Below, piece by piece: positions 52,705-62,451 of a DNA stretch of 64,000 nt. The notes beneath the pieces are model-generated. The model ran no database searches. It had not been told where the DNA came from and saw only the letters and a program-made list of their open reading frames with translations. Position 1 is the first letter of the stretch; each line of letters starts with the position of its first letter. The position numbers were made by a program, and so were the translations under genes. This DNA comes from Agaribacillus aureus (lineage in GTDB: Bacteria > Bacteroidota > Bacteroidia > Cytophagales > Cyclobacteriaceae), in contig JAUJEB010000003.1 of the NCBI GenBank assembly GCA_030442055.1, forward strand, positions 248,001-312,000. The letters are read 5' to 3'.

Positions 52705-54120
52705 CTAATAACCCGGATTTTGGATAAAAGTTTCCGGATTCAGATCTATTTCTCTTTGAGGGATTGGAAAAAGCAGGTTGGCCGCTTTCCCCTGAGCCTG
52801 CATGACGCTGATTGCTACACCAAAGCGCTTTAAGTCGGCCCATCGGTGATTTTCAAAAGCAAGTTCCACCCGCCTTTCTTGCAACAGCTTTTCTTCAAAA
52901 GTGCCCGGCGTCCCCGTATCGACCGGACCCAGCCCCGCGCGGGTCCTGACCTGATTGATCAGACCGTAGGCTTCATCGTCTTCTCCAATGGCTTCTGCCA
53001 GCATTAATAACACATCTGCATAACGGAGGACGATGAAATTATTTGGCGCATCCCCTTCATTAAACGGATTGTCGGTACCGTATTTCACAATAAACCTGAT
53101 ATCATCGGAAGTATTGGTTAAAAGCATACCCTGAGCGTCAATATAGCTTGTGTCCATGGAAGCAAACAATCGTTCATCGTCAGGCTCGTAAGCGGCCAGT
53201 AAATCGCGTGTGGGCCGGTTACGGTAAGCGCCAACACTGGTTTGCAAGGCGGGAAGCGGTGAAAAATCATTGGTAAATACATTACCTGTTCCAACAGCTC
53301 CACCCTGAAATTGAATTTCAAATATTGACTCCATACCGTTTTCATTTTCAACGCCCCACAGGTCATTGTAATCCGGGACAAGACTATAGCCATAATCGCT
53401 AATTATTCTCCTGAGTACGGTTTCAGCAGCACCATTATCTTTAACCGTCAAATGCGCTTTAGCCAGTAAAGTAGCGGCGGCTCCCCTGGTGGCACGGCCA
53501 ATGTCATTCCCTGCATAGCTCACCGGCAATAATGATTCAGCCTCGGCCAAGTCCTGTATGATCTGGTTATATATCACATCGGCCGATACCTGCACATGAT
53601 CGTTACCCTCTTCCACCGACCTGGTTTCAGTTAATATAAGCGGAACATTGCCAAACGCCACTGCCAGGTGATAATACATTAAGGATCGCAGAAACAGTAC
53701 CTCGCCTGTCAGCTGATCTTTCAATGACTGATCCATTTCAACGGCCTCAATACGGTCAATAACGATATTACACCGGGAAATACACAAGTAAGAGTCGATA
53801 TAGGCATTCGTTACCAGCTCGCTGGTGGAAATCTCCTGAAACTCTTCTATAACAGTCCTCTCTCTCGCCAAACCTGTGGAGCCGGGACCCTGGTCGGTAT
53901 TGTCGGATCGCATTTCCTGCATGATCCAGTAACTTTCATTGTAAGTCCCGGATTTCAGCAATACGCTGTAGGCTGCATTCACAGCCACTTCCATGTCAGT
54001 AGCTGTTTTATAAAAATTTTGCACGTTTCTCTGTGAAATCGGGGCAAGGTCAGTAAAGTCCTCACTGCATGCTCCCAAAATGCCAAGGAAAAAAGCAATA
54101 TAGATTATTTTCGTGTTCAT
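52705..54120 (-). CDS. SusD/RagB-type outer-membrane lipoprotein
   Basis: A 471-residue lipoprotein, partner of the SusC ending at 54155. The signal ends I-L-G-A-C, followed by S-E-D-F-T-D-L-A-P-I-S. SusD features: N-F-Y-K-T-A-T-D near residue 33, R-S-D-N-T near 73, the C-terminal R-Y-A-D-V-L-L-M-L-A-E-A near 365 and E-R-R-V-E-L-A-F-E near 422. It collects substrate at the cell surface; its neighbours suggest pectin- or rhamnose-containing glycans, which is inference. Confidence 0.93.
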   Translation of the reverse strand: MNTKIIYIAFFLGILGACSEDFTDLAPISQRNVQNFYKTATDMEVAVNAAYSVLLKSGTYNESYWIMQEMRSDNTDQGPGSTGLARERTVIEEFQEISTSELVTNAYIDSYLCISRCNIVIDRIEAVEMDQSLKDQLTGEVLFLRSLMYYHLAVAFGNVPLILTETRSVEEGNDHVQVSADVIYNQIIQDLAEAESLLPVSYAGNDIGRATRGAAATLLAKAHLTVKDNGAAETVLRRIISDYGYSLVPDYNDLWGVENENGMESIFEIQFQGGAVGTGNVFTNDFSPLPALQTSVGAYRNRPTRDLLAAYEPDDERLFASMDTSYIDAQGMLLTNTSDDIRFIVKYGTDNPFNEGDAPNNFIVLRYADVLLMLAEAIGEDDEAYGLINQVRTRAGLGPVDTGTPGTFEEKLLQERRVELAFENHRWADLKRFGVAISVMQAQGKAANLLFPIPQREIDLNPETFIQNPGY

Positions 54121-54154
54121 TTGATTAACAATTTAGAGGTTAAGACGAAGCCAT

Positions 54155-57100
54155 TTAAAAAGTCACATTTACACCTACTGTAAAGACTTTTGAAAGTGGG
54201 TATGCACCGTAGTCTTCACCTTGTACATTGGTAAAGGTAGATTGGTTATTTACTTCCGGGTTAAATCCAAGGTAGTCCGTGGAAGTAAACAGATTGGTGC
54301 CGGAAGCATAAACTCTAAGCGACCTAACATAACTTCCCAACATTTCTGAGGGCAGGTTGTAGCCGACGGTAATATTTCTCAGCCTTATATAAGAGGCGTC
54401 CTCCACCTGAAATGAAGACGGGCGATTATTATTCCCATGATTACCGGTCTGTCTGTCGGCCCTGGGTATGATGCCATTTCCAGGCTGGGAAGGCGATATC
54501 CACCGGTTATTCCATTCGGCATAGCTATTAAAATTAGCTTCGCCGTTTCCCAGGTGTCTTCTGGTCAGATTGAGCACTTCAGCTCCCTCCACGCCCTGCA
54601 GCAAAATGCTCAAGTCAAAGCCTTTATAGGAAAACCGGTTATTGAGACCCCAGGTAAAATCTGGCAGGTAGTTGCCAACCACGGTGCGGTCGTCGGGATC
54701 AATGACACCATCACCATTTACATCCCGGAACTTAAAATCCCCGGGACGGGCGTCTGGCGCTTGTGTATCCACCGGTGCATTATCTATTTCCTGTTGGGTC
54801 TGATAAATACCTTCCACCTCATAACCAAAATAACTGCCGATCGCATCGCCTATCCTGGTTATATGCCGAATGCCTGCCCCGCCGGAGCTGAGAATAGGAT
54901 CCCCGCTGCTACCGAGTCGCGTGACCTCGTTATCGTTGGTGGCAAAATTAAAATCTGTGCTCCATTTAAAATCTCCTACCAAATTGCGCGTGCTCAGCGA
55001 TATTTCCCACCCGGTGTTTTCAACTTCTCCAATATTTTGCAAAGCCGTAGTGAAGCCGAGTGAAGAAGGCACCTGTACATTGAGCAGCAAATCTGAAGTG
55101 GTACTTTTATACCAATCGATTACCCCAAAAATTCTGTCTTCAAAAAGTCCGAATTCCAGGCCGATATCCACCTGACTGGTTTTTTCCCATTTCAAATCTT
55201 CATTGCTGATGGTTGAAGGCGCAATCCCGTTGACCAAAACGTCTCCTAACACATAATTAAAAGGATCCAGCAAGCCAATCGCGGCATAGTTTGGAATTAA
55301 AAAATTACCGGTCTTTCCCCAGCTGGCCCTTAATTTCAAATCGCTCAACGCCTTAAGGTTACTTACAAAACTTTCCTCAGACAGTCGCCAGCCCGCCGAA
55401 ACAGATGGAAATACCCCGGTTTTGTTACCTTCGCCAAATCTCGATGCCCTGTCGGTCCGGATGGTCGCTGTGAGCAGGTACCTGTCTTTATAGCCATAAT
55501 TGGCACGGGCAAGAAATGAGACCAGCGACCATTCTTCTATGGTAGCTCCCCCATTGGTAACCTGTCCTCCGCTGATGGTGGGTACCAAATCATCGGGAAA
55601 ATTTTCTGCCAATATTTGGTTGACATCAACAGACGCTTTTTGGGCAGTATATCCTGCAACCGCGGACAGGGAATGCGCTTCGTTAAAAGTCTTTTGGTAT
55701 GAAAGCGTATTTTCAACCAGCCAGTTGATACTTTGCGAAGAACTCGATTGGCCGTAAGGCTCTCCTGATGTGGCCGTCCTGAATAGTAAGGTATTGTCTC
55801 TGAAGAAGGTTCTTTTATAGTTATTGATGTCAATACCTACAAAAGTTTTCCAACGCAAACCTTCTATAATTTCGTATTCTGCATAAAAATTTCCAAAAGT
55901 TCTAAATTGATTCAAGTCGTCCTGAATGGCATCAATAATCGCCAGCGGATTACTTGCAGACGAAAAACCGGCAGTCTCACCATCCTCGGTAAACAGGAAG
56001 CCCTGATTATCTCTTTGATTGGGGGTACCATCTGCATTATAGGGGTTAATGGTCGGCGAATGCACCAACGCGGAATAAACAATCCCCGGAGGCCTGGCGA
56101 AGTAGGGTGAGCCGGCAGGCAGGCGGTCTGTTTTGGTGAATGATGGGTTTAAATTCAGTCCGACCTGTAGCTTGGGTAAGATGTCAGCTTCCAGGTTTAC
56201 CCGAAAACTATATCTGTCAAAGCCCGACCCTTCAATAATGCCGTCCTGACTATAATAACCTCCGGCCACATAGTAGCCTATTTTTTCAGAGCCTCCGGAC
56301 AGGGAAAGGTTGTAACTTTGGAGGGTAGCATTGTCAAAGATCAAATCCTGCCAATCTGTGTCAGTTCCGTCGGGGTTGAGGAAATCATCTCCTATACGGT
56401 AATTTTCGGAGGGGGCAATGCCTGCATCCAGCGCCTTTTGATTGCGGATGGCATTGGAATCATTTATATCCGCACCGGGTACATTTTGCAGGTAATTATT
56501 ATTTCTTGAATCCAAAACATATGACCTCAGTTCGGAGGCGTTCATGAGGTCGATCTTGTTGGCGACCGATTGGTTACCAAAAAAAGCATCAAAACCAATG
56601 GTGGGTTTGCTCTCCCCTTTCCGGCCTCTTTTAGTTGTAATCAAAATGACACCATTCGATCCTCTGGAACCGTATATAGCTGCCGCGGAGGCATCTTTTA
56701 ATACTTCGATGGATTCAATATCGTTGGGATTTAAAGTAGACAACGGATTGGAAGGCGGGGGTCTGAAGGCTGCTCTTCTGCGTGCTACGTCTCCCTGTAC
56801 GCCAATATCCACATTTTTAGAAACCGGGAATCCATCAATCACATACAGCGGCTCGTTGCCGGCCGTGATGGAGCCCAACCCCCTAACCCTTACTGTCACG
56901 CCTGCACCGGGCTCTCCGCTTGGTTCCTGCACCTGCACACCCGCCAGTTGCCCCTGGATGGCATTTTCAAAATTGGTTAGGGGTATATCTTTAATATCCT
57001 TGGCTGATACTGAGGCCACAGATCCCGTAATATCCCTTCGCTGCTGGGTTCCGTATCCGATCACCACAATCTCGGCCAGCGCCGTCACATTTTCTTCCAG

Positions 57101-57787
57101 GCTCACATTGATTTCCGTGGCTGATCCAACCACAATCTCCTGGCTCAAATAGCCTATAAAAGAAAAAATCAATGTCATGCCGGGATCGGCCCTTATCTTA
57201 TACATTCCCTGGTCGTCGGTGATGGTTCCCCTCACCGTTCCTTTTATCAAAACCGAAACCCCGGGGATAGGTGCACCGGTTTCGACATCGCTAACTTTTC
57301 CGGAGATAATGGCGATCTTTTTGTTTTTGCCAAGCCTATCCGGTAAGATCTTTTGCAGCTTGTTTACGGTGGTGTCGTGATGCATTTCTTCACTGTGAAA
57401 ATACAACGCTTTTTTCTCCAGCTTTGCCGGAAGGTTTTCACCGGCATTTTTATCCAATTGAATAACATAGAAGTTTTCTCCCAATTTTTTAAAAGATAAC
57501 CCTCTGGTACTCAGCAAATCATATAACGCGTTTTCCACAGAAGTATAACTTTTATGATCATCGGGTACTTTTATGCTTTTTACCAGTTCGCTGTTGTACA
57601 TAATGGAAACTTTGTATTTAGCTTCCATTTCCTGTAGTGCGGTTCTCAGGTATTTGGCCCCATTCGTTTCCTGGGTTTTGATTTCCGGTTGGTCATTTTT
57701 AGAGGAAGCCAAAAACTGTGTGTAGGATGGCAGATTCTGAAAGCATAACAATATAATTATGCCTGCCATTTGTAAAAGTTTTTGCAT
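54155..57787 (-). CDS. SusC/RagA-type TonB-dependent transporter with STN signalling domain
   Basis: A 1210-residue transporter, longer than the other two in the window because of an N-terminal STN (secretin/TonB N-terminus) domain at about residues 45-125. Next come a CarboxypepD_reg-like domain (about 158-240), the TonB plug (about 250-380, with Y-G-S-R-G-S-N-G-V) and a beta barrel. The STN domain lets it signal through FecR when the substrate binds. The FecR gene is directly upstream with 53 bp between, and SusD follows 34 bp downstream. So this unit is substrate-inducible by the FecR type of surface signalling. Confidence 0.95.
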   Translation of the reverse strand: MQKLLQMAGIIILLCFQNLPSYTQFLASSKNDQPEIKTQETNGAKYLRTALQEMEAKYKVSIMYNSELVKSIKVPDDHKSYTSVENALYDLLSTRGLSFKKLGENFYVIQLDKNAGENLPAKLEKKALYFHSEEMHHDTTVNKLQKILPDRLGKNKKIAIISGKVSDVETGAPIPGVSVLIKGTVRGTITDDQGMYKIRADPGMTLIFSFIGYLSQEIVVGSATEINVSLEENVTALAEIVVIGYGTQQRRDITGSVASVSAKDIKDIPLTNFENAIQGQLAGVQVQEPSGEPGAGVTVRVRGLGSITAGNEPLYVIDGFPVSKNVDIGVQGDVARRRAAFRPPPSNPLSTLNPNDIESIEVLKDASAAAIYGSRGSNGVILITTKRGRKGESKPTIGFDAFFGNQSVANKIDLMNASELRSYVLDSRNNNYLQNVPGADINDSNAIRNQKALDAGIAPSENYRIGDDFLNPDGTDTDWQDLIFDNATLQSYNLSLSGGSEKIGYYVAGGYYSQDGIIEGSGFDRYSFRVNLEADILPKLQVGLNLNPSFTKTDRLPAGSPYFARPPGIVYSALVHSPTINPYNADGTPNQRDNQGFLFTEDGETAGFSSASNPLAIIDAIQDDLNQFRTFGNFYAEYEIIEGLRWKTFVGIDINNYKRTFFRDNTLLFRTATSGEPYGQSSSSQSINWLVENTLSYQKTFNEAHSLSAVAGYTAQKASVDVNQILAENFPDDLVPTISGGQVTNGGATIEEWSLVSFLARANYGYKDRYLLTATIRTDRASRFGEGNKTGVFPSVSAGWRLSEESFVSNLKALSDLKLRASWGKTGNFLIPNYAAIGLLDPFNYVLGDVLVNGIAPSTISNEDLKWEKTSQVDIGLEFGLFEDRIFGVIDWYKSTTSDLLLNVQVPSSLGFTTALQNIGEVENTGWEISLSTRNLVGDFKWSTDFNFATNDNEVTRLGSSGDPILSSGGAGIRHITRIGDAIGSYFGYEVEGIYQTQQEIDNAPVDTQAPDARPGDFKFRDVNGDGVIDPDDRTVVGNYLPDFTWGLNNRFSYKGFDLSILLQGVEGAEVLNLTRRHLGNGEANFNSYAEWNNRWISPSQPGNGIIPRADRQTGNHGNNNRPSSFQVEDASYIRLRNITVGYNLPSEMLGSYVRSLRVYASGTNLFTSTDYLGFNPEVNNQSTFTNVQGEDYGAYPLSKVFTVGVNVTF

Positions 57788-57840
57788 AACCTAATGGTTT
57801 AAGTGAATCAATATGACCTAGTTAGTTGTTACTCTTATAG

Positions 57841-58857
57841 TTATTTTCTACTAATCTTCACATGTTTTTTTGTACGTATAATGGTTATTCCAAAAGACTC
57901 GGAAAGGCCGTTTATCAATAGGTTGATATTATCGCTGGGCGCTGATCCCGAAACTCTTTTTTCCAACAAAGCCGGTTCCGAAACCTCTACTTCCAGCCCG
58001 TAGATCTCTTTTAACAGCAAAACCACCTCCTCCAGCTTGGTATCTTCAAACATTAGTTTTTTGCATTTCCAGGAGGTATAGAGCTCCGGGTTTACTTTTT
58101 TTCTGATATAGGTAGTGGAAGTATCTTTAAACTCAACCAGCTCTCCCGGCAGCATGATAATGTCCTCGTTTAGAGATGGGTTCTCAATATTCAGGCGAAT
58201 TTTTCCGTGATTCAGGACCACGCGCGTACGGCTTTCTCTTTTGGTCACGTTAAATTCCGTACCTAACACTTCCAGCAACACACCGTCGCGGCTATTGACA
58301 TAAAACTTTTGATTGCTGCCGGATTTGACTACCGAAAAGTAAGCTTCCCCATTCAGCCATACTTCACGATCTTTGTCATCATCCCATACGGTATTGTATT
58401 TAAGGGTAGAGTTGCTATTGAGTGTAACCACTGAATTATCCGGGAGGGTGATGCTGGCAGTTTCTCCAAAGTCCGTGGTGTAGATTACTAACCGGTCTCT
58501 AAAAAAGACCTGGTAAATCACCGCAACCGCCAGAAGCAAACTTACAGCCGCCGCGTAGCCATACCGGTACCTGATCCAATGGCGTGGCGTCTCTCCGCCG
58601 CTTTCCTCGTCCCCGATCTCGAGGATCTCTTCCATTTTCTGCCATGAGTTATCAATTTGCGTTTGACTGACTTCGGGCTCCTGAACTTTGAAGCTGCTTA
58701 AAATGGCTATGGCCTCCGAAATTTCTTCCTTTTTTTGTGGATTTTTTGAAATCCAATTTTCCCAAAATTCAAAATCCTTCGCATTCCTTTTAAAAAGCCA
58801 GTTTTGAAAAGAGTTATCCGAAGCAAAATCTTCAGCAGTGAATGCTAAATAGTCCAT
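57841..58857 (-). CDS. FecR-family anti-sigma/signal-transducing protein
   Basis: A 338-residue inner-membrane protein. Residues 1-95 are cytoplasmic and bind an ECF sigma factor; a single transmembrane segment lies at about 100-118; the FecR domain follows at about 125-220 (D-F-G-E-T-A-S-I-T-L-P-D-N-S-V), and a DUF4974 domain fills about 265-335. It senses the STN domain of the SusC encoded directly downstream and releases or activates the sigma factor. Unusually, no ECF sigma gene precedes it: the 309 bp before its start hold no gene. Confidence 0.92.
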   Translation of the reverse strand: MDYLAFTAEDFASDNSFQNWLFKRNAKDFEFWENWISKNPQKKEEISEAIAILSSFKVQEPEVSQTQIDNSWQKMEEILEIGDEESGGETPRHWIRYRYGYAAAVSLLLAVAVIYQVFFRDRLVIYTTDFGETASITLPDNSVVTLNSNSTLKYNTVWDDDKDREVWLNGEAYFSVVKSGSNQKFYVNSRDGVLLEVLGTEFNVTKRESRTRVVLNHGKIRLNIENPSLNEDIIMLPGELVEFKDTSTTYIRKKVNPELYTSWKCKKLMFEDTKLEEVVLLLKEIYGLEVEVSEPALLEKRVSGSAPSDNINLLINGLSESFGITIIRTKKHVKISRK

Positions 58858-59166
58858 AGAAACAAACAGATAATTTTAATGATTTGATATATACTTAGAA
58901 GACAGGCAAATGCCTTGTTTGTACCGAATAATTGAGTCCTTTTTAAAAATCAAAGCCTTAACGCCTTTTCATCAACAGAAATTCCATCGCGGCCTGTGGG
59001 GTTAACGCCGAAGAGAATTATCGGTTATCTCATGCTGTTATGGTCAATGTCAATTAATTGCCTTAAGCGGCTGTTTGATCAGGTTATCTCATTTTGGCGG
59101 TATCAGACTATGTGCCCGCTAATCGTTAAAAGAAGGAAGTACAAAAGACCACCAGGCCATCACATT
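58858..59166. other. Intergenic region upstream of fecR
   Basis: A 309-bp stretch where the expected sigma factor gene is missing. A near-palindrome AGGCA-AA-TGCCT lies at 58905-58916, about 48 bp before the FecR start. A 91-codon plus-strand frame at 58996 starts with GTG and runs into the end of the next gene; I see no family in it. Confidence 0.4.
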
Positions 59167-61344
59167 TTAAGCTTTATCAGACACTGCTTCTTTTGCCTTG
59201 CTGTCGGCATTTTCAACAAATATGAGTGCGATCTTAGCCAATCCGTCTTCAAGGTCTTTGATGGGGCTTAAAATGTTCTGAAATGGCATTGTCTGGCCGT
59301 CTTTGGTCACCCATTCAAACGACTCGCCGTCAAGCCTGTTTTCAGCTGCCTTTTCAATCAGCTTACTAAATTTTTTAAAGGACGCATTGGTCATCAGCTT
59401 ACTCAGATCCTTTTTCTGAAGATCAAGGCGCTTGTATCCAAACAACTCCATAAACAACTTGTTGGCACTTTTAAAAGTAGCTCCGGCATCAATTTCAAGG
59501 TAAGGGAAGGTGCCTTTCATGGCGTTAACCAGGGTTTGCAATTCATTTTGCTTTTCTTTTTCACCGGTAATAAAATCCGCGAACATCATGACTTTATAGG
59601 GCTCGCCACCGACATCGAAAATGGGATTAAGCGTACCATTTAGCCATTGTTCTTTTCCCTGCTTATCAATTTGTTTAAACACACCGGAAAAGAATTGTCC
59701 TCTTTGCAAATTCTCCCAAAGCAGGGCGGTTTGTGGGTTATTTTTTTCTCTTTGGGACAAAAGCACCGAATAAGGTTTACCTGCCAATTCATCCTGTTTA
59801 TAACCCATAATGCCGGCATAGATAGGATTTATCCTGCGGATGTTGCCCTCCATGTTAAATTCGATAGCGGCGATGGTTTTATCTATCGCCTGGATATGGC
59901 TCTGTAGTTCAGCCTCCCGCAACTTCTCTTCAGTGATGTTCTCCGCAAGCATCAGTACCTTATAAATTTCTCCTTTTGTATTTTCTACCGGCGTAAAAGA
60001 CACCTTGAGCCAAAATGGTATCTGTGCTTTGGTTTTACAGAGATGGTCCTGGGAAACGGCCTTACCGGAAGCCAGGCGTTCCCAAAATTCACTGGATAGC
60101 ATTTTGTCATCATTTAATAAACGGGTTATCGACATTCCTACCACCTCCTCGTATTTATATTCGAACAAGTGCAGTAAATTTTTATTGGTGCCCATCACCT
60201 TTCCTTCCATGTCTATCTCGGCCGTAACGAGATAGTTATTAATAGCTCTGAATAAGCCGTCAAGTTCCATTTGATGCTGATGCATTTCGTCCTGGGTGGA
60301 AGCCAGTTTCTCAAAACTCTCCTGCATCGCCGCCTCCTTTTCTTGGAGCTCAGAAGACAGTTTCTGAGATTCTTCCAATAATTTTTGCGTATGACTTTTA
60401 TGCTTTTGAGAGGCAATTGTAAGCGCTATGCTTTCGGAAAGTTTCTCGAGAAAACTTATCTTGTAATCTTCCAATACCTCAAAGGAAGCCAGTTCAACGG
60501 CCCCATACACGTTCTCATTGGCCAGCAATGGCAGGATAACAAGGGTTCTGGGCGTATCAAATCCAAGACCTGAGGTAATATAAACATAATCATCGGGAAC
60601 TTCTTTCAGGTAAATTGTCTGCTTTTCCAGGACACACTGTCCTAAAAGACCGACCCCCACCTTCACCTTTTTTTCTCCAAATCTCCTGCGGTCATAAGCG
60701 TAGCAACTAAGTTGCTCCAAAAACTGACTTCCATCCTCTTCAGCACCTATCGTAAAAATCGCGCCTTGATTGCAATTGGTATATTCAACCAGCTTAGAAA
60801 TAAGTAAATTGCCCAGGTTTGATAAATCGTGTTCCTCATTTCTTATCAACGTTCCAAAATTCGCCAATCCCTGTATCGTCCAATTTCTCCTGTCTTCTTC
60901 CTGTTTTTGGAGATCGAGCTTTTTTCGAATATCTTCAATGATGACCCGGAGCGGATCTTCCGGCTTAAGGTTTTGAAATGAGAACTCATTATCTGTCTCA
61001 AATATGCCATTCAAATTTTCCAATGCCTCCGTAACTCTTTGATAACCGTAGAGTATTTCCGTAGCCATGGGCTCGCTGTCGGCGGCTTCCCGGTACTTTT
61101 CCTGGTCCAGGCTGTGTTTATTGAAACTTAAGAGGGAATTGTAAATAGAATTGAGCCGTAGGTTAATTTTTTTATTTAAAACAAAATATACCGCCAGCGC
61201 AAAAACGGTATAGATGGCCAGGTAGTAATTTACGTGCCCAATTATAATCCAGCAAAATATAGTGCTGCTTAAGAGGATAAAACCTATTAACCAGCTTTGT
61301 AGCTTTAAGCGCTTTTGAATATTTATCTTTCTCAAATCCGGCAA
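59167..61344 (-). CDS. Membrane receptor with GAF and three PAS domains and no output domain
   Basis: A 725-residue sensor starting with TTG at 61344; a stop lies four codons before it and no ATG precedes the membrane segments. Two hydrophobic segments at about 17-37 and 39-57 form a hairpin. Next come a GAF domain (about 170-312), a coiled coil (about 313-362) and three PAS domains (about 361-475, 487-600, 605-715). The protein then ends. There is no histidine kinase, GGDEF, MCP signalling or HTH domain. It lies 72 bp after cheB on the same strand, so the pair is likely cotranscribed and the receptor may act through CheB or a partner elsewhere. Confidence 0.82.
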   Translation of the reverse strand: MPDLRKINIQKRLKLQSWLIGFILLSSTIFCWIIIGHVNYYLAIYTVFALAVYFVLNKKINLRLNSIYNSLLSFNKHSLDQEKYREAADSEPMATEILYGYQRVTEALENLNGIFETDNEFSFQNLKPEDPLRVIIEDIRKKLDLQKQEEDRRNWTIQGLANFGTLIRNEEHDLSNLGNLLISKLVEYTNCNQGAIFTIGAEEDGSQFLEQLSCYAYDRRRFGEKKVKVGVGLLGQCVLEKQTIYLKEVPDDYVYITSGLGFDTPRTLVILPLLANENVYGAVELASFEVLEDYKISFLEKLSESIALTIASQKHKSHTQKLLEESQKLSSELQEKEAAMQESFEKLASTQDEMHQHQMELDGLFRAINNYLVTAEIDMEGKVMGTNKNLLHLFEYKYEEVVGMSITRLLNDDKMLSSEFWERLASGKAVSQDHLCKTKAQIPFWLKVSFTPVENTKGEIYKVLMLAENITEEKLREAELQSHIQAIDKTIAAIEFNMEGNIRRINPIYAGIMGYKQDELAGKPYSVLLSQREKNNPQTALLWENLQRGQFFSGVFKQIDKQGKEQWLNGTLNPIFDVGGEPYKVMMFADFITGEKEKQNELQTLVNAMKGTFPYLEIDAGATFKSANKLFMELFGYKRLDLQKKDLSKLMTNASFKKFSKLIEKAAENRLDGESFEWVTKDGQTMPFQNILSPIKDLEDGLAKIALIFVENADSKAKEAVSDKA

Positions 61345-61416
61345 AAAATTTCTTTAAATTTCTATTCCAAGAATACGTATTTCCCTATTTACGCTATCAG
61401 TATAAGCGGTATTGGT

Positions 61417-62451
61417 TTATAAACTACCAACGATTAATCCTGGTATGTCAGCCAAATCTGCCACTTTCTTCACCACGCCTAAATCGATGGCGGCCTTTGG
61501 TTTGCTGAAGACCAAAGATGACGCCTCATTTTGGGCAATAGTAAAACCTCCCCGCTCATTGACGCAAGCCAAACCCTGCGCTCCATCGGCACCGATGCCT
61601 GTCAGTAATATGCCCATCACTTTTTCTCCGTAAATATGAGTTGCTGACTCAAGTAGCCGGTCTATCGATGGGACATTGGATTGATTAAGTTTTTCGCTGG
61701 TAAATTCCATAACCGGCTCTCCTTCGTTTGACGCTCTATTTATTACCATATCTGTCCACCCAGGGGCCACATAGACTTTCCCCGGCACTATAATCTCCTT
61801 ATTTTCAGCCAATTTCACTGGTATCGGGCTAAGCCCATTTAATCGCTTCGCAAAGCTTTCCAAAAACGGCTGCGGTGTTTGCTGCGCAATGATTATCGGT
61901 ATTGGCAAATTCTTGGGGAAACTTCCGATAATAGTTTCAATAGCACTGGTACCGCCGGTTGACGCGCCAATTATCGCAATGTCGTGGATCAGGTCTTTCG
62001 GGAAGTCATGTTTCACCTGATTGATCACTACCTCCTTTCGCTGAAGTTTGGCAAGATCAACTTTTGAAGCTTCCTTGATAATCCTGATCAAAGTATCGTT
62101 ATCGGCATTTCGACTTTCCTGGCTTCCGGGCTTATCCACAAAGTCAAAGGCGCCTGCTTGCAAGGCCTCGAAAATTTGCGGACTGTCTTTTTCCAACGCG
62201 CTAACCAGGATGATTGGGGTTGGTATCGATTCCATCACTGCCTTCACCAAATGCAGGCCATCGTATTCAGGCATGACCATATCACTGACGATCACATCCG
62301 GTTTTCGTTGAAGTGCTTTTTCAAAACCTTCTTTTCCATTACTGGCAGCACCAACTACTTCAATTTCGGCATTTCGGGACAACATGTTGGAAATGATTAA
62401 CCTCATAAGTCCTAAATCCTCAACCACTAATATTTTGATTTTATCCTTCAT
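61417..62451 (-). CDS. CheB-like response regulator/methylesterase lacking the catalytic histidine
   Basis: A 344-residue two-domain protein. The receiver domain (1-125) has E11/D12 and the phosphorylation site D57 in V-S-D-M-V-M-P. The methylesterase domain (about 155-344) keeps S164 (G-A-S-T-G-G) and D289 (T-G-I-G-A-D-G). The histidine of the usual Q-H-M-P motif is Q191 here (A-Q-Q-T-P), encoded by CAA. In E. coli CheB, Ser164-His190-Asp286 remove methyl groups from receptors and form the triad, so ester hydrolysis is probably lost. Gene follows no cheR or cheA in the window. I give no gene symbol because of this. Confidence 0.85.
   Translation of the reverse strand: MKDKIKILVVEDLGLMRLIISNMLSRNAEIEVVGAASNGKEGFEKALQRKPDVIVSDMVMPEYDGLHLVKAVMESIPTPIILVSALEKDSPQIFEALQAGAFDFVDKPGSQESRNADNDTLIRIIKEASKVDLAKLQRKEVVINQVKHDFPKDLIHDIAIIGASTGGTSAIETIIGSFPKNLPIPIIIAQQTPQPFLESFAKRLNGLSPIPVKLAENKEIIVPGKVYVAPGWTDMVINRASNEGEPVMEFTSEKLNQSNVPSIDRLLESATHIYGEKVMGILLTGIGADGAQGLACVNERGGFTIAQNEASSLVFSKPKAAIDLGVVKKVADLADIPGLIVGSL

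Noticed and set aside
58996-59271. 91-codon plus-strand open frame, considered as a possible remnant of a lost gene
   Set aside because: GTG start, overlap with the end of the PAS receptor gene on the other strand, and no recognisable family, including no sigma-factor motif.
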